From NCBI RefSeq assembly GCF_039822205.1, contig NZ_JBAGBW010000007.1, positions 1-64,000 of the forward strand: a DNA stretch of 64,000 nucleotides, written 5' to 3'. Each line of letters opens with the position of its first letter. Within the stretch, counting starts at the first letter, position 1. Of this stretch, positions 1-8,067 are shown in pieces. This DNA comes from Thermodesulfobium sp. 4217-1. GTDB lineage: Bacteria; Thermodesulfobiota; Thermodesulfobiia; Thermodesulfobiales; Thermodesulfobiaceae. The position numbers and the translations under genes were made by a program. The notes beneath the pieces are model-generated. The model was not told the origin of the DNA and searched no databases. It saw nothing but the letters and a program-made list of their open reading frames with translations.

Positions 1-102
1 TATACAAATTCAATTTTGATTTCAACGTTATATCATTTTTTCAAAAACATTGAAGAGTGGGGAAAAACCATCAAACATCTTGATGAGTCTTATCTCGCTT
101 AA
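1..102 (+). CDS. C-terminal end of a gene cut by the left edge (tentative)
   Basis: Frame 1 is open from the first base to a TAA at 100-102 and encodes 33 residues ending in ESYLA. The composition looks protein-like (FFKNIEEWGK, then HLDESYLA). If real, it is the 3' end of a plus-strand gene that begins outside the window and overlaps tail-to-tail with the exporter gene at 71-973 by about 32 bases. Convergent overlaps also occur elsewhere in this window. The piece is too short to assign a family, and an open frame of this length could arise by chance. Confidence 0.4.
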   Translation, partial: YTNSILISTLYHFFKNIEEWGKTIKHLDESYLA

Positions 103-973
103 TTTTCATCACAGAGTTTAAATAAATCAACAGAAGTGCTGTCAATATAAGAAAAATTCCAATAATCTCGTATTTCTCAGGCACCTCTCCCAGATGATAC
201 CAGGCCTCAAAAATTGAAAAGATTGGCACAAGCAATGAAGTTAAGCCCACCACTGAAGGAGAGATATTTTTCAAAAGATAAAGCCATAAAAACCATGCAA
301 ACCCGGTTGCCAAAACGCCTATAAAAAACAAAGCAAAGATGAGGGTTGGGTTAACGTCCATTGGCCTTGATACCTTTACAAAAAACATAAAAACGAAAAC
401 CCCCAGGAAGCCAAACAGCATTTGCCAGAACGAAAGAGTTATGCCGTCGATTTTCTCTCCCCTTCTCCAAATGAAAATTGCAACGATATTTGCAGCAGCC
501 CACGAGAGACCACCCAATATTGCCACAATATAGCTTAAAAGATCAGAATTAGAAGACCATGGTCTTAGAATAAAAATCAGTCCAGAAAGAGCTAAGACAA
601 AAGAAATCTTCTGCAGCAAAGATAGTTTTTCTTTGAAAAACATTACAGAAAAAAAGATGGTCCAGAATGGCATAGAATAGATTAACAAAACCACTTTGCC
701 AGCTCCACCCCGTACAAGAGCTATATTGTAAAAGATCATCAATAAAGAGTTTTGCAAAAAACCTAAAACCATAACTAACCATAGATTTTTTGGAATTGTA
801 AGTTTTTTTAGTGCAACTGCGATCAAAAATAAAAACAAAGTACCGATAAGAGTTCTTAACAAAGAAAGCTCAAATGGGTCGATATACTGCAAAGCCACCT
901 TGGTAACAATTGCCGTGTATGACCATATAATTATTAAAATAAAAAACAAAAAATTAGCAAATAGATTACTCAT
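71..973 (-). CDS. EamA/DMT-family transporter
   Basis: The 300-residue product is almost entirely hydrophobic, with about ten predicted membrane segments arranged as two repeats of five, the usual build of the drug/metabolite transporter (EamA, RhaT-like) superfamily. Features typical of the family are the N-terminal segment with WSYTAIVTKVAL, the ELSLLRTLIG stretch after the first helix, and a second-half Trp/Ala-rich helix (LGGLSWAAANIVAIF). The C-terminus is short and basic. It should be an inner-membrane exporter or permease of small metabolites, but the substrate cannot be read from sequence. No strong ribosome binding site precedes the ATG. It stands alone and diverges from the sensor gene at 1136. 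Confidence 0.85.
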   Translation of the reverse strand: MSNLFANFLFFILIIIWSYTAIVTKVALQYIDPFELSLLRTLIGTLFLFLIAVALKKLTIPKNLWLVMVLGFLQNSLLMIFYNIALVRGGAGKVVLLIYSMPFWTIFFSVMFFKEKLSLLQKISFVLALSGLIFILRPWSSNSDLLSYIVAILGGLSWAAANIVAIFIWRRGEKIDGITLSFWQMLFGFLGVFVFMFFVKVSRPMDVNPTLIFALFFIGVLATGFAWFLWLYLLKNISPSVVGLTSLLVPIFSIFEAWYHLGEVPEKYEIIGIFLILTALLLIYLNSVMKIKRDKTHQDV

Positions 974-1135
974 AGGTTAAATTTTAACACCAAAAATTTA
1001 AAATCTATAACTAAAGTATTTCTTTATTTTCTTAAATTTTAAAAATCTTAAATTGAAACTACTGAAATCCTACCAATTCATAGGTTTAATGAGAAAATTA
1101 TTAGAATTTGACAATTATGATGAGAATTATTTAAA

Positions 1136-2275
1136 ATGAGTATTATGGAATTCTTAAATTTTTCTTTCAATAAAATTAAGGGGACTGAAAGAAGACAAAA
1201 TAGATCAAATATTTTAAAATATTTTGTCATTACATATCTAATATTGGTGATAATATCAATAACAATAATATCCTCTTTAACAAAAACTGCTTTCAGCAAT
1301 TTTATGTCATATGAAAAGTCGGAAATAAGACGCCTAACTTATCAATCATACTCTTTAATACACAATTATCTAAACTATACGAACCTTGCACTATGCGAGC
1401 TTTCTGAAAATATCAATGAATCAAAAACAAATTCAGAGATAATGTCATATATGGACAAAACTCTTAGAATGACCAAAGAAATAAAATATATACTGTTTAT
1501 CGATAAAAATGGCAACACAATATCTACCTCTCCTGAATTAAATTCAGATCTCATAAAATCTTCCTCTGTCTGCCATCTGAACAGCACATATCCTTGCTAC
1601 GGAGACGTCTTCTTAAAAGATGAGGAGGAATTTTCCACGACTACAAAATTATCAAATAGTGGAAAGTTGATAATAGGACGTCTATCAATAGTAGAATTTT
1701 TAAAAAGAAGTCTTCAGGCAAACTTCAAAAACTATGAAATTTCTTTTATTGATCCAGACAGAAATATATTGAGCTCAACAGTTAAAAGTCCATACATTCC
1801 AGAAACCAATTTGAAAAATCCCTACACAGACAACCTGTTTTTTGGAAAAAATACTATTTCTTCAATTTTCCCAATGTATGAAAGAGGAAAGACCATAATA
1901 GTAACATCTTATACGAAAAGTTTGATAGGCAGGTTTATAAAACTGACCATACCATTTATCTTATTTATATTATTAGGATTTATTTTATTTACTTTAACTT
2001 TTATTGCTTTTTCTTACAATCTTTCAAATTTTCTTGCCAGGCAGCAGATAAGGCTTAGTTTTAGCGAGTCTATTAGAGAGATTAACTCAATATTGATTGA
2101 AAGGACTTATTTATATGACATAACGCAAAAAATCTGCAACATATTAACTAAAATTGAAGAAATTGAGGTTTGTGCCTTCTTATTTCAGGAGAGAAACAAG
2201 ATAAAGGTTAAGTCCATTCAAACTAAAGATGAAGACTTTAAAGATCAGTTTTTCAACTTTTTCAATTTTAGATAG
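1136..2275 (+). CDS. Membrane sensor diguanylate cyclase, N-terminal part (frameshifted)
   Basis: The 379-residue frame holds a membrane helix at about 27-49, an extracytoplasmic sensor region to about 267 containing a Cys pair (SSVCHLNSTYPCYGD), a second membrane helix at about 268-292, and the first half of a GAF-like domain from about residue 320 (DITQKICNILTKIEEIEV). It then runs out at a stop within the GAF domain. The adjoining frame at 2229-3122 supplies the rest of the GAF domain and the GGDEF domain, so the two are halves of one gene. The break lies in a T-rich stretch near 2249-2268, where removing one base restores a single frame of about 660 codons. It could be gene decay, a sequencing error in a T-run, or less likely programmed frameshifting. 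Confidence 0.75.
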   Translation: MSIMEFLNFSFNKIKGTERRQNRSNILKYFVITYLILVIISITIISSLTKTAFSNFMSYEKSEIRRLTYQSYSLIHNYLNYTNLALCELSENINESKTNSEIMSYMDKTLRMTKEIKYILFIDKNGNTISTSPELNSDLIKSSSVCHLNSTYPCYGDVFLKDEEEFSTTTKLSNSGKLIIGRLSIVEFLKRSLQANFKNYEISFIDPDRNILSSTVKSPYIPETNLKNPYTDNLFFGKNTISSIFPMYERGKTIIVTSYTKSLIGRFIKLTIPFILFILLGFILFTLTFIAFSYNLSNFLARQQIRLSFSESIREINSILIERTYLYDITQKICNILTKIEEIEVCAFLFQERNKIKVKSIQTKDEDFKDQFFNFFNFR

Positions 2276-3122
2276 CAGCAATCAAGAAATTATTCACTTT
2301 TATAAAAGTATTAAAAATAAAGAGTTCTATTTGATAGAAAAAATAAAAAATGATAAAAATTTTAATATTCTTAGAAGTTATGATAAATCTACCAAAATAT
2401 GTTCAGCTATATTTATACCTCTAAAAATTAATAATAGCTACATATGTACTCTCACTTTATGGAGCAATAAGAAAATCTTTGATAGAGAAACAATATTGCT
2501 CTTAGAAGAAATCTCAAAAAATATTTCAAATAAGTTAGAAATTACAAACCTTGAAATTGAACAGGAAAGAATAAAAAAGAGCATAAAATATCTTGCGTAT
2601 CACGACCAGTTAACTGGTCTATATAACAGATCTTTCTTAAAAGAATGTATTACAAAGATATTAAACAAAAACAAAAAAGTCCTAAATATTGCTATTTTTG
2701 AGATGGATCTGGACAAATTTAAGGCTATAAACGATACATTTGGTCACGATGCAGGGGATGAATTGCTAAAAATTGTCGCTAAAAGAATTAAATCTCTCAC
2801 AAGAACACAGGATGTTTTGGTAAGGCTTGGCGGAGATGAATTTACTTTGATAGTAGAATCATTTAATTCTGAAAATGACCTTGAATTGATTGCGTCAAGA
2901 ATAATAGAGAAAATATGCGAACCTTTTGTCATAAACGATGCAAAGGCAAAGATAGGCATTAGCATAGGTATAGCTTATTTTTCTGGTGAATACAACAAAG
3001 AAACAAACAAGCTGGAAAATATCTTATTTAAAACCGCGGATAACAATATGTATAAATCAAAAGCAAATGGAAGAAATATGTATATAATCTCAAAAATTAA
3101 TTCAGACTATCAACCATTTTGA
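2229..3122 (+). CDS. Diguanylate cyclase, GAF remainder plus GGDEF domain (frameshifted C-terminal part)
   Basis: This frame carries the second half of a GAF domain (about 10-105, including AIFIPLKIN and LTLWSNKK), a linker helix, and a complete GGDEF domain from about 115. The HDQLTGLYNR entry motif, the GGDEF signature at 201-205 and an RTQD inhibitory c-di-GMP site at 192-195, five residues before it, are all present, so the cyclase domain looks catalytically intact. The first Met lies inside the overlap with the upstream frame and has no convincing ribosome binding site, which argues that this is the displaced tail of the gene at 1136. The end overlaps the convergent lipoprotein gene by 13 bases. 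Confidence 0.75.
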   Translation: MKTLKISFSTFSILDSSNQEIIHFYKSIKNKEFYLIEKIKNDKNFNILRSYDKSTKICSAIFIPLKINNSYICTLTLWSNKKIFDRETILLLEEISKNISNKLEITNLEIEQERIKKSIKYLAYHDQLTGLYNRSFLKECITKILNKNKKVLNIAIFEMDLDKFKAINDTFGHDAGDELLKIVAKRIKSLTRTQDVLVRLGGDEFTLIVESFNSENDLELIASRIIEKICEPFVINDAKAKIGISIGIAYFSGEYNKETNKLENILFKTADNNMYKSKANGRNMYIISKINSDYQPF

Positions 3123-3658
3123 CCCTTAATAGAATTTTTATCCACATAAGGTGCCAACACAAATCCCTCTCCTGGGAATACTGAAATTGGATTGCCATCC
3201 TTTAAAAACACAACCTTTTTTACCCCAGGAAAGCTCTCGCAGGTATATACGATTTGCTTCAGTATGTTGCTAACCCTAAATGAGCCTCTTGCCTCATAAA
3301 AAGTAGCTGGCAAATCGAGCAAAACCTTATCGTCTTCCAAGATAACTTTGTTGGGACTTACCTTTGGCAATTCGGTAAAATATCCGCTCTTGCTTTCTTC
3401 CTCTGAAGGACCTCTAAACAGTGAATTCACCAGCTCAGAAATCGTTCCAACCTGTTTTCTGACAGGGACAATCTTTCCTTGTTGCTCCCAATATATCATT
3501 GCCTCATATCTTTGACTGTGATTGACAGTAGCCGTAGATTGTTGTGAAGCGTTTGTGGAACTATTTGTATTCTGCTGCGTATTATTATTTTGATTTTCAT
3601 TGCAACCAGCTAAAAAGAATAAACCAACTATAAAAACTAAGATAAGTATATTTCTCAT
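3110..3658 (-). CDS. GerM-like (GerMN domain) lipoprotein
   Basis: The 182-residue product begins with a lipoprotein signal peptide ending in the lipobox LAGC (Cys19), followed by an Asn/Gln/Thr-rich linker of about 25 residues. The C-terminal domain (about 50-175) resembles GerMN: it has the PVRKQVGTISELVNSLFRGP opening, a DDKVLLDLPATF core, and a VVFLKDGNPI strand near the end. In other bacteria this domain accompanies cell-wall amidases and spore germination proteins. Here the ATG overlaps the stop of the AMIN amidase gene by four bases and has an AAGGAG site, so the two are translationally coupled and probably act together in the periplasm. The exact role of GerMN is unknown. Confidence 0.8.
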   Translation of the reverse strand: MRNILILVFIVGLFFLAGCNENQNNNTQQNTNSSTNASQQSTATVNHSQRYEAMIYWEQQGKIVPVRKQVGTISELVNSLFRGPSEEESKSGYFTELPKVSPNKVILEDDKVLLDLPATFYEARGSFRVSNILKQIVYTCESFPGVKKVVFLKDGNPISVFPGEGFVLAPYVDKNSIKGQNG

Positions 3659-4824
3659 TGATAAATCTCCTTATAAGAATCATAAATTCCCTGGGCAATC
3701 GCCTGGGCCATTTTCTCTTGGTACTCTGAATTATATACTTGAGAAGCTACCGATGGGTTGGTAATGAAATCAGTTTCAATCAATATCGCGGGCATTGTTG
3801 TATATTTTATAACCCAAAACGGCCTTCTAATTGGCCTATCTGTGTAAACTGGGTTCACCTTTGCGATGTCATTAGTCATTATACTTGCGTATCTATAGCT
3901 CTGTGGACTATAGTAATAAACTTGTGTACCATGAACAGATGGGTCAGCACAAGCGTTGAAGTGAATGCTCAAAAAAAGAGCTGCCCCATTCTCGTTTGCT
4001 ATATTTACTCTTGCCTGAAGCTCAGACTCATCAGCATCATAACCTGGCATGTTTGGTCTACCCCACACATCTCTATCAGTATCTCTGGTCATTATGACCT
4101 TGAACCCCATCTTTTCCAATATGGGCTTCAAATGAAGAGCGACTCCCAATGTAGCGATCTTTTCCTGAACTCCATTCGCCACACATCCAGGATCCGAGCC
4201 GCCATGCCCAGGATCGATCACAATAAGCTTGGCGTTTTTTAACGGCGGATAAAGATTTGAATTTACTTGATTACTTTGGGTACTCTTAAGCTGAGATGTT
4301 TCAGGATTAGAATTGTTTGGCACTAGATTAGAGTTTCCTTGAGAATTTTGATTGCTTGCAAGTTGATTTTTCTCAGGAATATAATTGTAAGGAACCACTT
4401 TTGGAACCTCATTGGTTATTCCGTTTGCCAGGTTTATTAAAGGAGTGGTGCTTCCCACGCTTATAAGTATGCCGCCATCAATCTTTGAAACATTAAAACT
4501 TGCCTTAACATCGCTCCCGACAACCACTCTCACCATATCAGGAGTATTTTGGGCAAAATGAATGTTGGTTACTGTATTTGATGAGGGCATAATAGCACCC
4601 TTTTTAAGAATTTTAGACTGCTCTATGTTTAATACTATTCTTCCATCTTCCAGCCTAAAATAGCTAAATTTAGGCTCGCCCTGAATCTGGACAAAGACCG
4701 CTACCGCATCAGGGGAAGATTTAAAAAATACATTTTGAACAGTTGACAGATCTTGCGCATTAGAAACGCCGAGACTGGATAACAAGAAACATAACAAGAA
4801 AAGAATTATATTAAGATATCTCAT
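3655..4824 (-). CDS. N-acetylmuramoyl-L-alanine amidase with AMIN domain
   Basis: This 389-residue exported enzyme hydrolyses the bond between N-acetylmuramic acid and the stem peptide of peptidoglycan. A signal peptide covers about 1-23, an AMIN domain (peptidoglycan or division-site targeting) about 28-125, an Asn/Gln/Ser-rich linker about 150-195, and an Amidase_3 domain about 199-385. The zinc and catalytic residues are visible as His207 (DPGHGG), Glu221, His288 (SIHFNA) and Glu350 (LIETDF). The layout matches AmiC-type amidases. It lies in a tightly overlapping minus-strand run between a secreted unknown protein and the GerM-like lipoprotein, with four-base overlaps on both sides. Confidence 0.93.
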   Translation of the reverse strand: MRYLNIILFLLCFLLSSLGVSNAQDLSTVQNVFFKSSPDAVAVFVQIQGEPKFSYFRLEDGRIVLNIEQSKILKKGAIMPSSNTVTNIHFAQNTPDMVRVVVGSDVKASFNVSKIDGGILISVGSTTPLINLANGITNEVPKVVPYNYIPEKNQLASNQNSQGNSNLVPNNSNPETSQLKSTQSNQVNSNLYPPLKNAKLIVIDPGHGGSDPGCVANGVQEKIATLGVALHLKPILEKMGFKVIMTRDTDRDVWGRPNMPGYDADESELQARVNIANENGAALFLSIHFNACADPSVHGTQVYYYSPQSYRYASIMTNDIAKVNPVYTDRPIRRPFWVIKYTTMPAILIETDFITNPSVASQVYNSEYQEKMAQAIAQGIYDSYKEIYQ

Positions 4825-5552
4825 TGAAGGGTAAACTCTTTTATAAGGGTATTTATTTCCGAACCCTGATCGACATTAAAGTATATCTTAAAAGCTTTTG
4901 CATCAGGCCATTTCGGCCAAACTCTCTGACCAGTCTCTCCGTCATATAGATCGTTAAATGACAATATTGTTCCCTGTAAATCTTGTTTTGATGGAAGCTG
5001 CCTTTCATCTGAGGGATAGATTAACTTTCCGTCTTTGTTGTAGACTTCAAACCATGCATCGACTTCTACCCATCCTTGTGTCAGTCTTTTCAATCTATCT
5101 GTCATTAGATAAACATATCTCAAAGGATCCACTGGTCTCCAGCCCATAGGGCTTACAGGGTTTGTATCAAAAAAAGAAAACACATAAAGCTTGTCAGAAT
5201 TGTATTTATCCATTATATCCTTTGCGACACTTTCATCTAAAGGACCATGTGACCTATCAAGGAGAGCTTTTTTGCTAAACTCATCCACCTTTAGATCCTT
5301 ATTTACAGCCACATGCATCTTTGCCTCCCTTGGATCTACGAATTTAACTTCCCCAAAATTACTAAAAAAGCTATCTTCTTTAACTGCACTTTTAACTTCT
5401 TTTAGAAAATTATCTTTTGGACCATAAAAATCAGTCAATATTAAAACAAGAGCCTTAGAGCCTTCCCTTCCTTCCGAATAACTAATTGAAGAAAAAGAAG
5501 AAACTGTAAAAATTAAAATAATCAAGAAAAATATTTTATACTTAATATACAA
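4821..5552 (-). CDS. Secreted protein of unknown function
   Basis: The 243-residue product has a clear signal peptide (a hydrophobic run at about 6-24, with likely cleavage near SYSEG). The mature part is soluble, with no further membrane segments. Notable stretches are KALVLILTDFYGPKDN, DKLYVFSFFDTNP and the Trp-rich QRVWPKWPDAKAF near the end. I do not recognise the family. Translation appears to start at a TTG preceded by a GGTGGG site. It leads the amidase and GerM genes, with a four-base overlap into the amidase gene, which suggests a periplasmic or cell-wall role. That role is inferred from context alone. Confidence 0.75.
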   Translation of the reverse strand: MYIKYKIFFLIILIFTVSSFSSISYSEGREGSKALVLILTDFYGPKDNFLKEVKSAVKEDSFFSNFGEVKFVDPREAKMHVAVNKDLKVDEFSKKALLDRSHGPLDESVAKDIMDKYNSDKLYVFSFFDTNPVSPMGWRPVDPLRYVYLMTDRLKRLTQGWVEVDAWFEVYNKDGKLIYPSDERQLPSKQDLQGTILSFNDLYDGETGQRVWPKWPDAKAFKIYFNVDQGSEINTLIKEFTLQ

Positions 5553-5634
5553 TACCCACCAATACCAAACTTTACTTAATTATACCAACAAATATTAAAA
5601 TTTGATTAAAAACAAGCTTTATTTGTCGATATTT

Positions 5635-6114
5635 TTAAGTTAGTTCAGAGGATTTATAAATTCCAACGTGAACTATTAGCGCATCATCAGTAGAAAATGC
5701 AATGCCCTGTTTATCATACCTTGCATAGACCTCTGCAATTGGGGAACTGTCTGGATGACTATCAGATATATTTGGTGTACCAAAAACATTTAAAGCCCTC
5801 TCAATATGGTCCCCTAAACAAATACCCTCTTTTGTCACATAAAATTTGCTCAAGAACATAACTGGAAAAACATATACGTTTACCATATTTAAAACCCAAT
5901 TATCAGCAATACTTTCGTAATACATCTCCAAATTTGCGTGCTCAAATCCTTCAATTTTAAAAAACCTACGGTCAAGTTCAAAATCCTTGCTGCTTGTTGG
6001 CTCTGTATCCAAAATTTTATTAACTTCATCAGGATTCATACCCAGCCTTATATCTCCTACACCCTCACCGGGCAAGATTAACCAGGGGTTCTTTTTTCCA
6101 GGTCTATTAGCCAT
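5635..6114 (-). CDS. Conserved-looking hypothetical protein with two BamE-like half-motifs
   Basis: The 159-residue product has no signal peptide or membrane segment. Two similar segments, GVGDIRLGMNPDEVNKIL at about 18-35 and GICLGDHIERALNVFGTP at about 112-129, look like an internal repeat of the 'G-x-x-L-G-M/D-x-x-E-x-x-x-x-L-G' type seen in SmpA/BamE-like and related folds. This is a motif-level resemblance only and no function is assigned. The gene overlaps the end of the LpxL-like gene by eight bases and is the third gene of the CoA-binding protein/acyltransferase run, so co-expression is likely. Confidence 0.65.
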   Translation of the reverse strand: MANRPGKKNPWLILPGEGVGDIRLGMNPDEVNKILDTEPTSSKDFELDRRFFKIEGFEHANLEMYYESIADNWVLNMVNVYVFPVMFLSKFYVTKEGICLGDHIERALNVFGTPNISDSHPDSSPIAEVYARYDKQGIAFSTDDALIVHVGIYKSSELT

Positions 6115-6997
6115 AAAGTTCTTTGTTTACCTCCTTAGTAGGTAAAGTCTTAAATCTCTTCTGACACCAAAGCCATTGCTCAGGATAAAGCCTTATCATC
6201 CTTTCAGTTCTCTTGGCCACCTCAGTCATAGCAAGTAAAATCCACTCATCCCTAGGCAAAGATCTATCAATTTTTATTTCTGGCTCGATGATTAGGCAGT
6301 GTTTATTTCTTTCTTTTCTAAAAGTAAAGGCAGTGTAAAGATTTACATTTCCTTTATATGCAAAGAACGCAGCTCCAGGATATGTAGAAGATTTTATCCC
6401 AAAAAAATCCACGAAAACTCCATTTTTCCCAGCATCTTGATCTGACAAGAGAGCAAATAACTTATCCGTTTTAATTATTTTTAATCCCTCTCTCAGAGAA
6501 TTTTCTTTTTCTACCAGCACTATTCCTTTGGTCAGTCTAAGAAAAGAAAATAATTTGTCAATGATATCTCTAACCTGTTCTTTTACAATAACTGCTATAG
6601 GAATTCCGACACCTATAGACATTGTAGCTAAAAGCTCCCAATTGCCCAAATGGGCAGAGGCGACAATAAAAGACTTTTTCTCTTTACGTACCTGTGAAAA
6701 GTTTTCCAATCCAACTACTTCTACATTTTTCATTATTTCTTTAATATCCTTATTTCGCGCTTTTACTAACTCAATGAGGTTTAGAATATAATGCGATAAA
6801 TTTTTTACTGCTACCTCGTGTTTTTTTTCATCTGACCAATCAGGAAAAACTATAGAGAGATTTTTGAGAATCAACTCCCTTGTCCTCGGCAGCAAAAAAA
6901 ACAAAATATTACCACAAATAGATGAAAAAGCGCTATCCCAGCTATCTGGGATCCTCTCTATGAAAAAGATCAGGCAATCTATAATCTTAGATTTCAA
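6107..6997 (-). CDS. Lipid A biosynthesis-type lysophospholipid acyltransferase (LpxL/HtrB family)
   Basis: This 296-residue enzyme belongs to the LpxL/HtrB/MsbB acyltransferase family, which adds secondary acyl chains to lipid A precursors at the inner face of the cytoplasmic membrane. The catalytic HLGNWE motif (His116, Glu121) and the DQDAGKNGVFVDFFGI block near residue 190 are characteristic, as is the C-terminal MIRLYPEQWLWCQKRFK. An N-terminal hydrophobic segment should hold it at the membrane. It starts at a TTG inside the CoA-binding protein gene (11-base overlap). It is the main evidence here for an outer membrane. The acyl donor and substrate cannot be told from sequence. Confidence 0.88.
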   Translation of the reverse strand: MKSKIIDCLIFFIERIPDSWDSAFSSICGNILFFLLPRTRELILKNLSIVFPDWSDEKKHEVAVKNLSHYILNLIELVKARNKDIKEIMKNVEVVGLENFSQVRKEKKSFIVASAHLGNWELLATMSIGVGIPIAVIVKEQVRDIIDKLFSFLRLTKGIVLVEKENSLREGLKIIKTDKLFALLSDQDAGKNGVFVDFFGIKSSTYPGAAFFAYKGNVNLYTAFTFRKERNKHCLIIEPEIKIDRSLPRDEWILLAMTEVAKRTERMIRLYPEQWLWCQKRFKTLPTKEVNKELYG

Positions 6998-7400
6998 ACC
7001 TGAAGCTTTCCGGTGAAACGTCCATCATTAGACAGGCCTTTGATACAAAATTTATGTCATTTTTTTTGCAAAACTCAACAGCCTCTTCAGACTCTGAGCC
7101 AGGCTGAAACCATACGTTGTGAATATTTAGTTTAACCATATCATTTAGCACCGACAGTGTTTTTTCTGGAGGAATTATCAATACCACTGCCTCTGGTATC
7201 TCTGGTAAAGAGTTTATATTCGGATACACCTTAAAACCGTCAATCTCCTTTGCTGCCACGTGCACAGGATACACAGTAAACCCTCTTCCGACAAGAGTTT
7301 TAAAAACTTTATACCCATACTTTTCTTTTTTAGGACTTGCGCCAACCACTGCCCATTTTTTAAACTCTTCAAACATATTAATATTGTTTTCTACATACAT
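6987..7400 (-). CDS. CoA-binding protein (YccU-like)
   Basis: The 137-residue product is a single CoA_binding Rossmann-type domain of the YccU/succinyl-CoA synthetase alpha-like kind. Family features are FKKWAVVGASPKKEKYGYKVFKTLVGRGFTV split across the first strand and helix, a YPVHVAAKEIDGFKVYPNI stretch, and a NVWFQPGSESEEAVEFC segment followed by a Cys-containing SKACLMMD near the end. Proteins of this family bind CoA or a nucleotide but their physiological role is unsettled. It is the first gene of a minus-strand run leading into the acyltransferase. A second in-frame Met (MFEEFK) eight codons in is an alternative start. Confidence 0.85.
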   Translation of the reverse strand: MYVENNINMFEEFKKWAVVGASPKKEKYGYKVFKTLVGRGFTVYPVHVAAKEIDGFKVYPNINSLPEIPEAVVLIIPPEKTLSVLNDMVKLNIHNVWFQPGSESEEAVEFCKKNDINFVSKACLMMDVSPESFRFEI

Positions 7401-7624
7401 TTTATATTAATTTCTCCTTTCGAAAACTGAAAATAAAAGAGCACTAAATATAATAATATCATAATCAGACTGCCAAATAGCATCTTACTTTCAAAAGCGT
7501 TATAAAAATGTGCCAACATTGCAATGAGATAATTTCAACAGTAAAACAGTGACAAATTTTCAAATAATTACATTAATTCCTCGATAAAGCAATTTATAGC
7601 ATATACTTTTTTGCATATTTGATC

Positions 7625-7630
7625 TATAAT
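7625..7630 (+). promoter_or_regulatory. Candidate -10 box of the tmRNA gene
   Basis: A perfect TATAAT lies 17 bases before the mature tmRNA 5' end. That distance allows a short leader to be removed by RNase P. No convincing -35 hexamer lies at the usual spacing, so the promoter is only tentatively placed. Confidence 0.4.
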
Positions 7631-7646
7631 ATTATCGTAAATGAAC

Positions 7647-8004
7647 GGGGGCGAAAGGTTTCGACATAGAGTTTTATGTAAAAGCTTGCGAGTCGAGGTG
7701 GCGTTGGCCTCGTAAAAAAACGCCAAAAAATTAACTGCCAATAATAACAGTTTAGCTTTAGCAGCTTAGTCTACTCTTCGGAGTAGATGTAACACTTTGT
7801 GTGCTCCCCTTCGACACACAATTTTAGTTTAGAGGGGAAGAAGAGAAGCTTGACCTGGACTTTTCTTCTAATAAACAGGTCTTAGTCTTCAAGAACCGTG
7901 TCCAAGGCGGGTCAAGAGGATGAAATTTAAAACTTTGGACTACACTCGTAGACGGTTTTTGCATTACTTTGTGGACGTGGGTTCGATTCCCACCGCCTCC
8001 ACCA
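7647..8004 (+). ncRNA. ssrA: tmRNA (SsrA, 10Sa RNA)
   Basis: This RNA rescues stalled ribosomes and tags the unfinished protein for proteolysis. The 5' end GGGGGCG pairs with CGCCTCC at 7994-8000 (one G-U pair), followed by an A discriminator and an encoded CCA, forming the tRNA-like acceptor. The T-arm sequence GTTCGATTCCCAC sits just before the 3' acceptor strand. A reading frame at 7722-7769 begins at the likely resume codon GCC and encodes AKKLTANNNSLALAA followed by TAG. The hydrophobic ALAA ending is the usual degradation signal for ClpXP-type proteases, whose genes lie in this window. It is a one-piece, non-permuted tmRNA of about 358 nt. Confidence 0.96.
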
Positions 8005-8067
8005 AATTAGTGAGAATTTTCTCTCTGATAGTTATTTTTCTCATTTGCAAAGCCATAACAATATTAA

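Noticed and set aside
8005-8067. Terminator after tmRNA
   Set aside because: GAGAATTTTCTC can form a tiny hairpin but the stem is too short and the T-run too broken to call.
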